Shown in pieces: positions 50,945 through 58,319 of a DNA stretch of 64,000 nt. This DNA is from DATBSK01 sp964532485 (lineage in GTDB: Bacteria > Actinomycetota > Acidimicrobiia > IMCC26256 > PALSA-555): assembly GCA_964532485.1 (NCBI GenBank), contig CAZHKE010000003.1, positions 51,292 to 115,291 of the forward strand. The letters run 5' to 3'. The position numbers and the translations under genes were made by a program. Each line of letters starts with the position of its first letter. The first letter of the stretch is position 1. The notes beneath the pieces were generated by a model that worked only from the letters and a program-made list of their open reading frames with translations, made no database searches and was not told the DNA's origin.

Positions 50945-51318
50945 GCACCCGCGCGACGCTCGTGACTGCGATCGTGCTCGTCGCGGTCGGCATCGTGATC
51001 GGCGGAGTCGTGGGCGCGGTGGCCGCGGTCGTCGCCGTCGCCGTCGGGCACTGGCGCGGCTACCGGGCCGTCGCCGCGGCCGCGCTCGCTGCCCTCGTCC
51101 TCGCGGCGCTGCTCACGGCATTCGAAGCGGCCGCGACGGCACGGCCCACCGACTACCTCTTCGACTTCGCCCGCGATCGCCCGCTCGCCGCCGAGGTGGG
51201 CCGGATCGCCGGGGTGCTCGCGCTGGTGGCTGTCGCACTGGCCGCGATCCTCGAGCGCGAGCCAACCTCCCACCGGCCACCTGGGGCCACGTCGGACGAG
51301 GAGGGGACGTCGCCATGA
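50941..51318 (+). CDS. Small membrane protein coupled to the AftD-like gene
   Basis: A 125-residue protein with three hydrophobic segments (LVTAIVLVAVGIVIGGVVGAV, AAAALAALVLAALLTAF, IAGVLALVAVALAAIL) and a short acidic tail. It begins at ATG 50941 overlapping the AftD-like stop (ATGA). It has no recognised domain. The coupling suggests an accessory subunit for the transferase. Confidence 0.75.
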   Translation: MSTRATLVTAIVLVAVGIVIGGVVGAVAAVVAVAVGHWRGYRAVAAAALAALVLAALLTAFEAAATARPTDYLFDFARDRPLAAEVGRIAGVLALVAVALAAILEREPTSHRPPGATSDEEGTSP

Positions 51319-51356
51319 TCCCCGTCCAAGTGGTGCCCGGCTGACATGCTGGCACC

Positions 51357-51578
51357 GTGCCCGACGAGCTCGACCTCACCGCGATCGATCTCACCGCGGT
51401 CGAGATGGAGTGCATCCGCTGCCGCAGCCTCGCGCCGATGCGGTTCGTCGGGCTGTGCGCCGCGTGCCGCGACGAGCTGCACGCGAAGTACGACGGGCTG
51501 GGCCGCGACGTGGAGGTCGGCGCCTACGAACCGAAGATGAACGTCACCCCGAACGCGGTGGCGCTCAAGGACGACTGA
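51357..51578 (+). CDS. Small four-cysteine protein
   Basis: A 73-residue acidic protein with CIRC and CAAC knuckles separated by 13 residues, as in zinc ribbons, and a hydrophilic C terminus. GTG 51357 follows catgct by 6 nt, a variant of the local -10 pattern. It is followed at once by a strong hairpin. Function unknown. Confidence 0.72.
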   Translation: MPDELDLTAIDLTAVEMECIRCRSLAPMRFVGLCAACRDELHAKYDGLGRDVEVGAYEPKMNVTPNAVALKDD

Positions 51579-51603
51579 CGCTTCGGGAGACCTCCCGAAG
51601 CGT
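51578..51603 (+). terminator. Strong hairpin after the four-cysteine gene
   Basis: Perfect 12-bp stem acgcttcgggag / ctcccgaagcgt with a 2-nt centre, starting at the last base of the TGA stop. There is no U-tract. Confidence 0.65.
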
Positions 51604-51637
51604 CGCTGCGCCGGGCGAGGTCGGGCTCTGCCGGGGC

Positions 51638-51862
51638 TCAGGCCCAGGCGGCTTCGCCGGCGGCGACCCGGAGACGCTCCCGGGCCTGTCGGGCGTGGGC
51701 CGAGCAGTGGGCCTTGCCGGAGGCGCGGGGGGCCTCGCAAGCCGGCATCGCGCAGGCCACCCGTCGCGCCTTCGCGGCGGGCTTCGCTCGCCGGGCGCGG
51801 GGCTTGGCCGTACGGGTGCTCGCCCCAGCGGGGCGGCGGCTGGTGGTGCGGGACTTGCTCAT
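51638..51862 (-). CDS. Small basic Cys/His protein
   Basis: A 74-residue protein with a Lys/Arg/Ala-rich N terminus (histone-tail-like) and one metal-knuckle segment, CAMPACEAPRASGKAHCSAH. This resembles the CxxxxC-x9-CxxH motif of small HNH-like or recombination-associated zinc fingers. The basic tail suggests nucleic-acid binding. ATG 51862 has gaagagag upstream as a possible ribosome site. The 225-nt stretch 51863-52087 upstream of it shows no gene, only an acacgcgtgt palindrome at 52032-52041. Confidence 0.6.
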   Translation of the reverse strand: MSKSRTTSRRPAGASTRTAKPRARRAKPAAKARRVACAMPACEAPRASGKAHCSAHARQARERLRVAAGEAAWA

Positions 51863-52031
51863 CGGTGCTCTCTTCGTAGGTAACGAGATCTTGGATGTCG
51901 CAGGATGCTGCGGTCTGCGTCGGGGTCAACCGGCGCGAGCCGAAGCTCATTCCGGATCATCGGTCGCAGGTCGGGGGAACCTGAGGCCCGGTCGGGGCCG
52001 AAAGTGTACCACACCCGGTGCGCAAGGGGTT

Positions 52032-52041
52032 ACACGCGTGT
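52032..52041. promoter_or_regulatory. Perfect palindrome acacgcgtgt
   Basis: A 10-base perfect palindrome in the only sizeable noncoding stretch between two ABC permease/small-protein genes. It is a possible operator but unsupported by a second copy. Confidence 0.2.
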
Positions 52042-52087
52042 CGCGGGCGCCCTCCGGCGAGGTGCTCGCCGTCGAGTCAGCGTCGAG

Positions 52088-52897
52088 TCACGCGAGCACG
52101 TCCTTCCGGCGGAACCAGAGCCACGCGACACCGAGGAAGAGCAGCACCCAGGGGATCGGCTGGAGCAGCCCCGAGTACATGTCGTCCGGGACGCGGTCCG
52201 ACCAGAACAGCCCTTCCCACGCGTCGAGGTAGCGGGTCGGCATGAGGTCGCGGATGCTGCCCAGCGACTCGATCTCGTTGAGGATCTGGGACGTCACGCC
52301 GAGTCCGACGCCCGCGCCGGCAGCAGCAGCGGGCGAGTCGGTCATGGTCGACACCATGAACGCGAACGCGACGACGCTCGTCAGCGTCCACGACACATAG
52401 GCGGTGGCCATCCCGATGTGACCGAACAGGTTCACGACCGACTGGTCGGTGAAGAAGGCTTGGAGCTCGATCGGCTCGAACCCGAAGGCGAGCCCACCCG
52501 CGATCGTCGCGGTGGCGGCGAGGAGCACGGCGGCGGCGACCGCGAGCACGACCGTGATGACGAGCTTCGCGGCGAGCAGCCGGCCGCGGCCGACCGGGCG
52601 CAGCAGCAGGTAGCGGAGGTTGCCCGTGCTCGCCTCCCCCGCGATCGCGTCGCCGGCGAACAGCGCGACGACGACCACGAGCACGAGACGGCTCATGATC
52701 CGGAGCATGGCGGCCGGGAAGAGCAGGCCGGTCTGCGTCGCCGTGTAGAAGAAGCGGTCGCCGTCGCCGAGGTCGGGAGGGTTCAGCCACAGCGCGAGCG
52801 CGACCACGGCGGGGATGAACGCCACGAAGCCGAGCGCGACGTAGGTGCGCGGGCGCCGCAGCGTCTTCGCCCACTCGGCACGGAGCGCGGCGATCAT
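52088..52897 (-). CDS. ABC-2 type permease
   Basis: A 269-residue integral membrane protein with six hydrophobic segments. It begins RAEWAKTLRRPRTYVALGF, followed by AGEASTGNLRYLLLRPVGRGRLLAAK, the amphipathic coupling-helix region typical of NosY/ABC-2 permeases, and ends in WLWFRRKDVLA. ATG 52897 overlaps the ATPase stop (ATGA). With the ATPase it makes a second exporter in this window, different in sequence from the one at 12622-14279. Confidence 0.88.
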   Translation of the reverse strand: MIAALRAEWAKTLRRPRTYVALGFVAFIPAVVALALWLNPPDLGDGDRFFYTATQTGLLFPAAMLRIMSRLVLVVVVALFAGDAIAGEASTGNLRYLLLRPVGRGRLLAAKLVITVVLAVAAAVLLAATATIAGGLAFGFEPIELQAFFTDQSVVNLFGHIGMATAYVSWTLTSVVAFAFMVSTMTDSPAAAAGAGVGLGVTSQILNEIESLGSIRDLMPTRYLDAWEGLFWSDRVPDDMYSGLLQPIPWVLLFLGVAWLWFRRKDVLA

Positions 52898-53826
52898 CGG
52901 TCGTGCTCCTCGCCCACCAGCCCCAAGAACGCGTCCTCGAGCTGACGGCGGGCCGTGACCGTCTCGACGCCGATCCCAGCGCTGACGAGGGCGGCGACGA
53001 GCTCCGATCGTGCGGTGCCCTCCACGTCGACGGTGAGCCCGGCGACCTCACGGTGGACGTTCGTGACGCCCGCGAGGCCGGCGAGGACCGGCTCGGCCGC
53101 GACGGCGTTGTCGACCTCGAGGTAGACCGAGGAGCTGCTGGCGGTGACCAGCTCGACCGTCGACCCCGCCGTGACGAGCCGGCCACGATCCATGACGACG
53201 AGGTGCGTGCACGTCTGCTCGACCTCGGCGAGGAGGTGGCTCGACAGGAGGATCGTGACGCCCTCGCCGGCGAGGCGCGTCACGAGGCGCCGGACCTCGC
53301 GGATCTCCTGGGGATCGAGCCCCGTCGTCGGCTCGTCGAGCACGAGCACCTCGGGTCGCGCCAGCAGAGCCCGCGCGATGCCGAGGCGCTGCTTCATCCC
53401 GTGCGAGTACGTCTTCACCTTCCGGCGCACGGCGTCACCGAGGCCGGCGACCGCGAGCGCCTCGTCGGCCGCGGCCTCGCTCCAGCGACCACCACCGGCC
53501 TCCCACCAGAGTCTGAGGTTCGTGATCCCGGTGAGGTGCGGGACGAACGCGGCACCCTCGATCATCGTCCCCACGCGCGCCAGCGCTGGGAGCCCGGGCC
53601 TCACCGGCTCGCCGAAGAGGGCGGCATCGCCGGCGCTCGGTCGCACGAGCCCGACGAGCATCCGGAGCGTCGTCGTCTTCCCCGCGCCGTTCGGCCCGAG
53701 CATCCCGCAGACCTGACCGCGCTCGACGGTGAAGGTCAGGTCGTCGACGGCGAGCACGCTCGCCGAGAACCGCTTGGAGAGGCCACGGACGGCGATGATC
53801 GGCGCGGACGAGGGGGTGTCGCCCAT
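52894..53826 (-). CDS. ABC transporter ATP-binding protein
   Basis: A 310-residue ATPase with Walker A GPNGAGKTT, signature SHGMKQR (in place of SGGQ, as is common in this ABC-2 subfamily), Walker B VLVLDEPTTGLDP and the switch SSHLLAEVEQT. The roughly 90-residue C-terminal tail is similar to bacitracin-type BcrA exporters. ATG 53826 lies 7 nt after TAGGGT on the minus strand. Confidence 0.91.
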   Translation of the reverse strand: MGDTPSSAPIIAVRGLSKRFSASVLAVDDLTFTVERGQVCGMLGPNGAGKTTTLRMLVGLVRPSAGDAALFGEPVRPGLPALARVGTMIEGAAFVPHLTGITNLRLWWEAGGGRWSEAAADEALAVAGLGDAVRRKVKTYSHGMKQRLGIARALLARPEVLVLDEPTTGLDPQEIREVRRLVTRLAGEGVTILLSSHLLAEVEQTCTHLVVMDRGRLVTAGSTVELVTASSSSVYLEVDNAVAAEPVLAGLAGVTNVHREVAGLTVDVEGTARSELVAALVSAGIGVETVTARRQLEDAFLGLVGEEHDR

Positions 53827-53833
53827 CCGCGCG

Positions 53834-53839
53834 ACCCTA
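53834..53839 (-). promoter_or_regulatory. -10-like TAGGGT before the ABC ATPase
   Basis: Minus-strand TAGGGT, 7 nt before ATG 53826. Confidence 0.38.
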
Positions 53840-53862
53840 GGTCGGCACCCGACGCACCTTGG

Positions 53863-53868
53863 TACCGT
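53863..53868 (+). promoter_or_regulatory. -10-like TACCGT before the FDOR gene
   Basis: TACCGT, 7 nt before GTG 53876, in a 49-nt divergent region. Confidence 0.35.
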
Positions 53869-53875
53869 CCCAGCG

Positions 53876-54367
53876 GTGCCACGCGCCAGCCGTCCGCACA
53901 TGCCCGGGTACGGGATCGTCGGCGAAGACGACGGTGGTGGTCTGCTCCCGTGGTCATGGGCCGTCGAGCGGCTCGAGCGCTCCCACGACTACTGGGTGGC
54001 CACGTCCTGGCCCGACGGTCGTCCGCACGTGGCACCCGTGTGGGGCGCGTGGCACGACGAGGCGATCTGGTTCAGCACCAGCCGAACTGCCCGCAAGGCG
54101 CGCAACCTCCTGCGCGACCCACGATGCACCGCGACGACCGACGACGCGTCCGAGCCGGTCGTCGCCGACGGAACCGCTGAGCTCGTCGAGGATCGCTCGA
54201 CGATCGAGCGGCTGACCGCGATCTGGAACGCGAAGTACCACACCGACACGCCCGTCGAGTTCTACGCGTCTTCGAAGAACGCGTGCTTCCGGGTGACCCC
54301 GGCTCGTGTCGTCGGGCTCGTCGAGGCCAACTTCACCGGCTCACCGACCCGGTGGGAGCTCGACTGA
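53876..54367 (+). CDS. Flavin/deazaflavin oxidoreductase (PPOx-like fold)
   Basis: A 163-residue split-barrel protein. The segment YWVATSWPDGRPHVAPVWGAWHDE is diagnostic of the pyridoxamine-phosphate-oxidase-like FDOR superfamily, which uses FMN or F420. Further S-T-T-KARNLLRDPRC and AVIWNAKY regions fit FDOR-B. Its presence with fbiC supports F420 use, but FMN use is equally possible on sequence alone. GTG 53876 is supported by TACCGT at 53863. Confidence 0.8.
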   Translation: MPRASRPHMPGYGIVGEDDGGGLLPWSWAVERLERSHDYWVATSWPDGRPHVAPVWGAWHDEAIWFSTSRTARKARNLLRDPRCTATTDDASEPVVADGTAELVEDRSTIERLTAIWNAKYHTDTPVEFYASSKNACFRVTPARVVGLVEANFTGSPTRWELD

Positions 54368-54368
54368 G

Positions 54369-54908
54369 TCACGCCTCCCAGTGCCATGGCTCGGGGTTGC
54401 GCCCGTCGGGCTGTGCCCAGTCGGGATGGGCAAAGCCGAACTCGGCCGCGTGGGCCCCCAGCCAGGCGTATCCGGCGGCGTCGAACGTCAGCTCACCGTC
54501 GGCGTCGCGGAAGTCGACAGCTCTGCCGGTGCCGTGCTTGCTGGTCCCGGGTTGTGCCGCGGTCTCACAGCTTCCCTGGGCGCAGAAGTAGTCGCGCGCG
54601 ATGACCTGCTCGTCGTAGGAGCGGTAGCAGCCACTGACCGGGATCGGATCGTGACTGAAGTACCCCTCGGGAGCCAGCGCGACACCCTCGGCGTTCGCGG
54701 CCTCGAGCATCCGCGTGAGGTCGTCGGCGATCTCGGCGTCCACCCAGCAGTCCCGCCGCACAGCCGAGAGGTCGGCGAGCGAGACGCGCCCGTTGCCGCC
54801 GGTCCCGTCGACCGGACGGAGCGGCGCGCAGGCTGTGAGCACCGCGATCCCGAGGAGGGTGGCAGCAGCGAGCGCCCGTGCTGGGGGCGCCGACGCACGG
54901 TCACGCAT
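54369..54908 (-). CDS. VanY-type D-alanyl-D-alanine carboxypeptidase lipoprotein
   Basis: A 179-residue extracytoplasmic zinc peptidase. The signal peptide with lipobox LTAC (Cys near residue 27) leads to the VanY/LAS domain, with SKHGTGRAVDF (His and Asp zinc ligands) and the C-terminal WHWE (third His). Cys pairs in DCW and GCY may form disulfides. The enzyme trims peptidoglycan stem peptides. ATG 54908 is divergent from the YjbQ-like gene across 52 nt. Confidence 0.85.
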   Translation of the reverse strand: MRDRASAPPARALAAATLLGIAVLTACAPLRPVDGTGGNGRVSLADLSAVRRDCWVDAEIADDLTRMLEAANAEGVALAPEGYFSHDPIPVSGCYRSYDEQVIARDYFCAQGSCETAAQPGTSKHGTGRAVDFRDADGELTFDAAGYAWLGAHAAEFGFAHPDWAQPDGRNPEPWHWEA

Positions 54909-54960
54909 GACGCTCGCGTCGGATCCGCGCCCGGCCCCCGGGTCGGCGAGAATGCGATCG

Positions 54961-55362
54961 ATGGATCGCACGAGGATCGATCTCGACACGTCGCGCCGGC
55001 GGGTCACGGACGTGACCGCGCTCGTCGCTGACTTCTGTCGCGGGAGGGGCGACGGCCTCGTGAACGTCTTCGCGCCCCACGCGACGGCCGGCCTCGCACT
55101 CATGGAGCTCGGCTCCGGTTCGGAGAACGACCTCGACGAGCTCGTCGAGCGCGTGCTCCCGCGCGACGACCGCTATCGGCACGCCCACGGATCGCGCGGT
55201 CACGGAGCCGACCACTTGCTCCCGGCGCTCCTGAGCCCGACGCTCGTCCTGCCCGTCGCGGGCGGCCAGCCGGCGCTCGGGACGTGGCAGAGCGTCGCGT
55301 TCGTCGACTTCAACCCCGACAACCCGCGCCGACATCTCGACCTCGCGTTCGTGGCCGGCTGA
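54961..55362 (+). CDS. YjbQ/UPF0047-family protein
   Basis: A 133-residue protein of the YjbQ family, some members of which act as thiamine-phosphate synthase-like enzymes. HATAGLALMELGSG, HGSRGHGADHLLPAL, LVLPVAGGQPALGTWQSVAFVDF and the ending region match the family's His-rich trimeric fold. ATG 54961 gives the standard N terminus; ATG 54952 is a second option. The usual GPR near the end is replaced by NPRR. Confidence 0.85.
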   Translation: MDRTRIDLDTSRRRVTDVTALVADFCRGRGDGLVNVFAPHATAGLALMELGSGSENDLDELVERVLPRDDRYRHAHGSRGHGADHLLPALLSPTLVLPVAGGQPALGTWQSVAFVDFNPDNPRRHLDLAFVAG

Positions 55363-55445
55363 CGCACCCGGTATCACATGGCCTCCTTCACACCACGCCG
55401 GATCAGCCAGCCAGTCGGGGGGCATGCCGGTCTCCGGGGTTCGAC

Positions 55446-56405
55446 CTATGGGACGAGCACGACTCGCCCGAAGGCTTGCCTGCTCTCGATGTACGCGTGC
55501 GCGTCCGCGGCCTGCGACAGCGGGAACGTCCGATCGATGACCACCTCGAGCTCGCCGCTCGCGACATGGTCGAGGTGGCGAGCGACCATCTCACGTACGC
55601 GGTCGGTCGTGATCTCGGCACCGAAGAACACGCCGACGAGCGTCTGGTTGCCCATCATCAACGCCGCCGCGTCGAACGGCTGCGGGTCGCGCCCGGCTTG
55701 CCCGACGAGCGTGCACCGGCCCCGGTACGCGAGCGCCCCCACGCTGCCGAGCAGCGTCGAACCGACGGAATCGACGACCAGATCGACGCCGCGGCCCGCG
55801 GTCAGGTCGCGCGCGATCTGCACGAAGTCGCCGGTTCGGTAGTTGATGCCCTCGTCCAGCCCGAAGCGCCGGAGCCGCTCGAGCTTCTCGTCGCTCGACG
55901 CGGTGGCGAGCACCGTTGCGCCGGCGCGCTTGGCGAGCTGGATCGCGGCGATGCCGACACCGCTCGCGCCGGCTTGCACGAGGACCGTCTCCCCGGGGAC
56001 GAGGCGCCCGAACTCGAAGAGGCAGTCGTCGGCGGTGCCGAACGCGATCGGTACGCACGCCGCCTGACGGATGTCGAGCTCGTCGGGCACGACCCACGAC
56101 ACGACCGACGGCACGGCCACCCGCTCCGCGTGCGAGCCGTCCAGGAACGAGCAGACGACGCGCTGGCCCACGGATCGATCCGTGACCTCCGAGCCGATCA
56201 CCGCGATGGTTCCCGCGCTCTGGTAGCCGACGATGTGCGGGGTCTGCGACATCTCGCCGCCCCCGCGGTTCAGGGTGTCGCCGCCCTCGATGCTGATCGC
56301 CTCGACGTCGATGAGGACGTCGTTGGACCCGCAGACAGGCTCAGGCACGTCCTCGTAGCGAAGGACGTCCGGAGGGCCCGTCTCGTAGTAGACCGCGGCC
56401 TTCAT
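55446..56405 (-). CDS. Zinc-free quinone oxidoreductase (MDR superfamily)
   Basis: A 319-residue NAD(P)H:quinone reductase-like enzyme with the N-terminal MKAAVYYETGPPDVLRYED, a GroES-like domain without zinc-binding Cys, and a Rossmann domain with GASGVGIAAIQLAKRAGA (cofactor loop AGASGVG). ATG 56405 is preferred to GTG 56411 because TAGCGT then lies 8 nt upstream. The 80-nt region 55363-55445 after the YjbQ gene carries nothing. Confidence 0.88.
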   Translation of the reverse strand: MKAAVYYETGPPDVLRYEDVPEPVCGSNDVLIDVEAISIEGGDTLNRGGGEMSQTPHIVGYQSAGTIAVIGSEVTDRSVGQRVVCSFLDGSHAERVAVPSVVSWVVPDELDIRQAACVPIAFGTADDCLFEFGRLVPGETVLVQAGASGVGIAAIQLAKRAGATVLATASSDEKLERLRRFGLDEGINYRTGDFVQIARDLTAGRGVDLVVDSVGSTLLGSVGALAYRGRCTLVGQAGRDPQPFDAAALMMGNQTLVGVFFGAEITTDRVREMVARHLDHVASGELEVVIDRTFPLSQAADAHAYIESRQAFGRVVLVP

Positions 56406-56413
56406 CGGCACAG

Positions 56414-56419
56414 ACGCTA
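56414..56419 (-). promoter_or_regulatory. -10-like TAGCGT before the quinone oxidoreductase
   Basis: Minus-strand TAGCGT, 8 nt before ATG 56405. It supports that start over GTG 56411. Confidence 0.42.
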
Positions 56420-56453
56420 ACCACCCTGCGCCGCGCGCTGCCGGGCCCGCCGC

Positions 56454-57182
56454 TCAGCGACCCGAACCGTCCTCGTCCATCCAGCGGCGAACGAGGCGCT
56501 CCAGCACTCCGTCGCGGCGGCAGCTCTCGAGCGCCTCGTTCACGGCGTCGCGCAAGGTCACGTTCCCCGGCGCGAAGGCAACGCCGAGCTGCTCGCCGGT
56601 CGAGACCATCTGCACGACCGACAGCTCTTCGTGCTCACGCGCGAACCAGGAGGCGACCGGCGCGAGGGCGATCAACCCCGCCACTCGCCCCGCGAGGAGA
56701 TCCTCGATCGCCGCGACCACCCCCCCGCACGCGTAGCGACGCACGTCGCGGACGCGACCGGCGTCGAGCAGCTCGTCGGCGACGGTCTCGGAGGTGCGGC
56801 CGGTCTCCGCGCCGACCACCTCCGTCGCGAGGTCGTCCGTCGAGGTGATGTGCACGCCGGCGGTCGAGTCGACGAGCAGCGCCTGATCGACGTCGAGATA
56901 CGGCTCCGAGAACAACGCGACCATCTCGCGTCCGGACGTGATCGTCGTCGCCGCCACCACGGCGTCGTAGTCACCCGTTCGGAGTCCGTCGAAGATGCCG
57001 TTGTAGTCGCTCCCTTCGACGCGCACGAGGCTCCAGCGCAGCCCGAGCTGCCCACAGACAGCGCGCATCAGCTCGGCGTCGAAGCCGCTGTCGGTGCCGT
57101 CACGCTCGACCGCGAACGGCGGGAACGGCGACGACGTCGCTATCAGGAGCGATCCCGGCTCGATGGTTCTCGGTTCGGCCAT
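56454..57182 (-). CDS. Orphan solute-binding-protein-like (SBP_bac_3) protein without signal peptide
   Basis: A 242-residue protein in the periplasmic amino-acid-binding fold: LLIATSSPFPPFAVERDGTDSGFDAELMRAVC, then DYDAVVAATTITSGREMVALFSEPYL, and a second lobe ending NEALESCRRDGVLERLVRRW. There is no signal peptide or lipobox. Reading upstream in frame from ATG 57182 meets a stop at 57227 with no hydrophobic stretch. No permease or ATPase of the polar-amino-acid type lies nearby. It may be a cytosolic sensor or a decayed binding protein. Confidence 0.8.
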   Translation of the reverse strand: MAEPRTIEPGSLLIATSSPFPPFAVERDGTDSGFDAELMRAVCGQLGLRWSLVRVEGSDYNGIFDGLRTGDYDAVVAATTITSGREMVALFSEPYLDVDQALLVDSTAGVHITSTDDLATEVVGAETGRTSETVADELLDAGRVRDVRRYACGGVVAAIEDLLAGRVAGLIALAPVASWFAREHEELSVVQMVSTGEQLGVAFAPGNVTLRDAVNEALESCRRDGVLERLVRRWMDEDGSGR

Positions 57183-57331
57183 GACCGCGGGTCTCTCGCT
57201 CGTCGAGCACTCGGGAGACGACCATCATCGCTCACCCCTGACGGCGGAGCGGGGACCGTCCCATCCGGGATCGAGGGTCCTGGCGGCCGCCGGCGAGATC
57301 GACCCCACCTGACGAGCGGACGCGGGACGCA

Positions 57332-57337
57332 TAGGTT
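57332..57337 (+). promoter_or_regulatory. -10-like TAGGTT before the SnoaL-like gene
   Basis: TAGGTT, 7 nt before ATG 57345. Confidence 0.4.
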
Positions 57338-57344
57338 CCCGTCG

Positions 57345-57725
57345 ATGACGACGCCGGAGTCGGTCTTCCGCAGCATGATCGCCGCGTTCGCAGCCGGCGA
57401 CCGCGACGCCATGCGCCGGCTCCTCGCCGACGACCTCGTCGCGTACGTGACGAACGCCGCCGGCGGCGTCGACCGGGTCGACGGGCCTGACGGCTATCTG
57501 GCTCGCGTCCCCGACGTGACCGAGGCGGAGTACCGCACCGACGTCACACAGGTCGTGACCGTCGCCGAAGGGCAGGTGCTCGGCATGGTCGAGATCGTGG
57601 CCGAGCGGAAGGGCGGGGCGCTCCACAACCATGCCGCCTTCCTCGCGCGCGTCCGCGACGGGAGGCTCGCCGAGCTCTGGATGGTCGAGGCGCTCCCCGC
57701 GTACAGCGACGATTTCTGGTCCTGA
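57345..57725 (+). CDS. SnoaL/NTF2-like protein
   Basis: A 126-residue cone-shaped alpha+beta protein. The beginning PESVFRSMIAAFAAGDRDAMRRLLADDLVAYV and the end AAFLARVRDGRLAELWMVEALP match the NTF2-like/SnoaL superfamily of small cyclases, isomerases and binding proteins. Catalytic residues cannot be assigned. It stands alone between opposing genes. Confidence 0.8.
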   Translation: MTTPESVFRSMIAAFAAGDRDAMRRLLADDLVAYVTNAAGGVDRVDGPDGYLARVPDVTEAEYRTDVTQVVTVAEGQVLGMVEIVAERKGGALHNHAAFLARVRDGRLAELWMVEALPAYSDDFWS

Positions 57726-57800
57726 CCGTCGAGTCGCGTTCGGTGAGCTGCTGCTCGTCGGGCTGCAATCGAACGCCGATCGCGATCCCGCGAGGCGTGC

Positions 57801-58319
57801 CTACGTCCGCGAGACCCGGTACAGCGGCACCTGATCGGGGATCCCGCGCATCACGACCGGCCCGAGCTCCTCGCAGACGACGGCCCCGAGCGCGTCGCCC
57901 GCCGCCCGCGCAGCGGCCGCCGAGATGAGCAGCTCACCGGCGCCGGCGACGTCGAGGATGCGCGCGGTGAGGTTGACGTCGTGACCCACGAGATCGTCGC
58001 CACGCCGCTTCGGGCACCCCCAGTGCATTCCCATGCGCACCCAGAGCGGTGACCCCTCGTCGGCCGCCTCCCCGAAGCGCTCCTGCAGATCGAGGGCCGT
58101 GCGCAGCGCGGCCCTCGCACTGGGGATCCAGAGCATGAGCCCGTCACCGAGATCTTTCACGACGCGCGCGTCCTGCGGCAGCGCGCCCCGCACGAGCCGC
58201 TCCTGGAGCTCGAGCAACGCGAGCGCCTCGGCATCGCCGCGGGCGGCCGTGAACTGCGTGAAGCCGACGATGTCCGTGAAGACGATCGCGCCTGGGCTCG
58301 CGTCTACCCCGACGTTCAC
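57801..58319 (-). CDS. Class III adenylate/guanylate cyclase catalytic-domain protein
   Basis: A 172-residue protein that is almost only the cyclase homology domain: FTDIVGFTQF (first metal Asp), VKDLGDGLML (second metal Asp and a substrate-specifying Lys position), GMHWGCPKRRGDDLVG, and NLTARI (transition-state Asn and Arg). There is no receptor or HAMP part. Function as a homodimer is expected; product cAMP or cGMP is not settled. GTG 58319 overlaps the DUF4097 gene stop by GTGA. Confidence 0.88.
   Translation of the reverse strand: MNVGVDASPGAIVFTDIVGFTQFTAARGDAEALALLELQERLVRGALPQDARVVKDLGDGLMLWIPSARAALRTALDLQERFGEAADEGSPLWVRMGMHWGCPKRRGDDLVGHDVNLTARILDVAGAGELLISAAAARAAGDALGAVVCEELGPVVMRGIPDQVPLYRVSRT

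Noticed and set aside
56454..57182. A hidden signal peptide for the solute-binding-like protein by frameshift
   Set aside because: Both the in-frame upstream sequence and the shifted frame starting ATGATGGTC lack a hydrophobic core.
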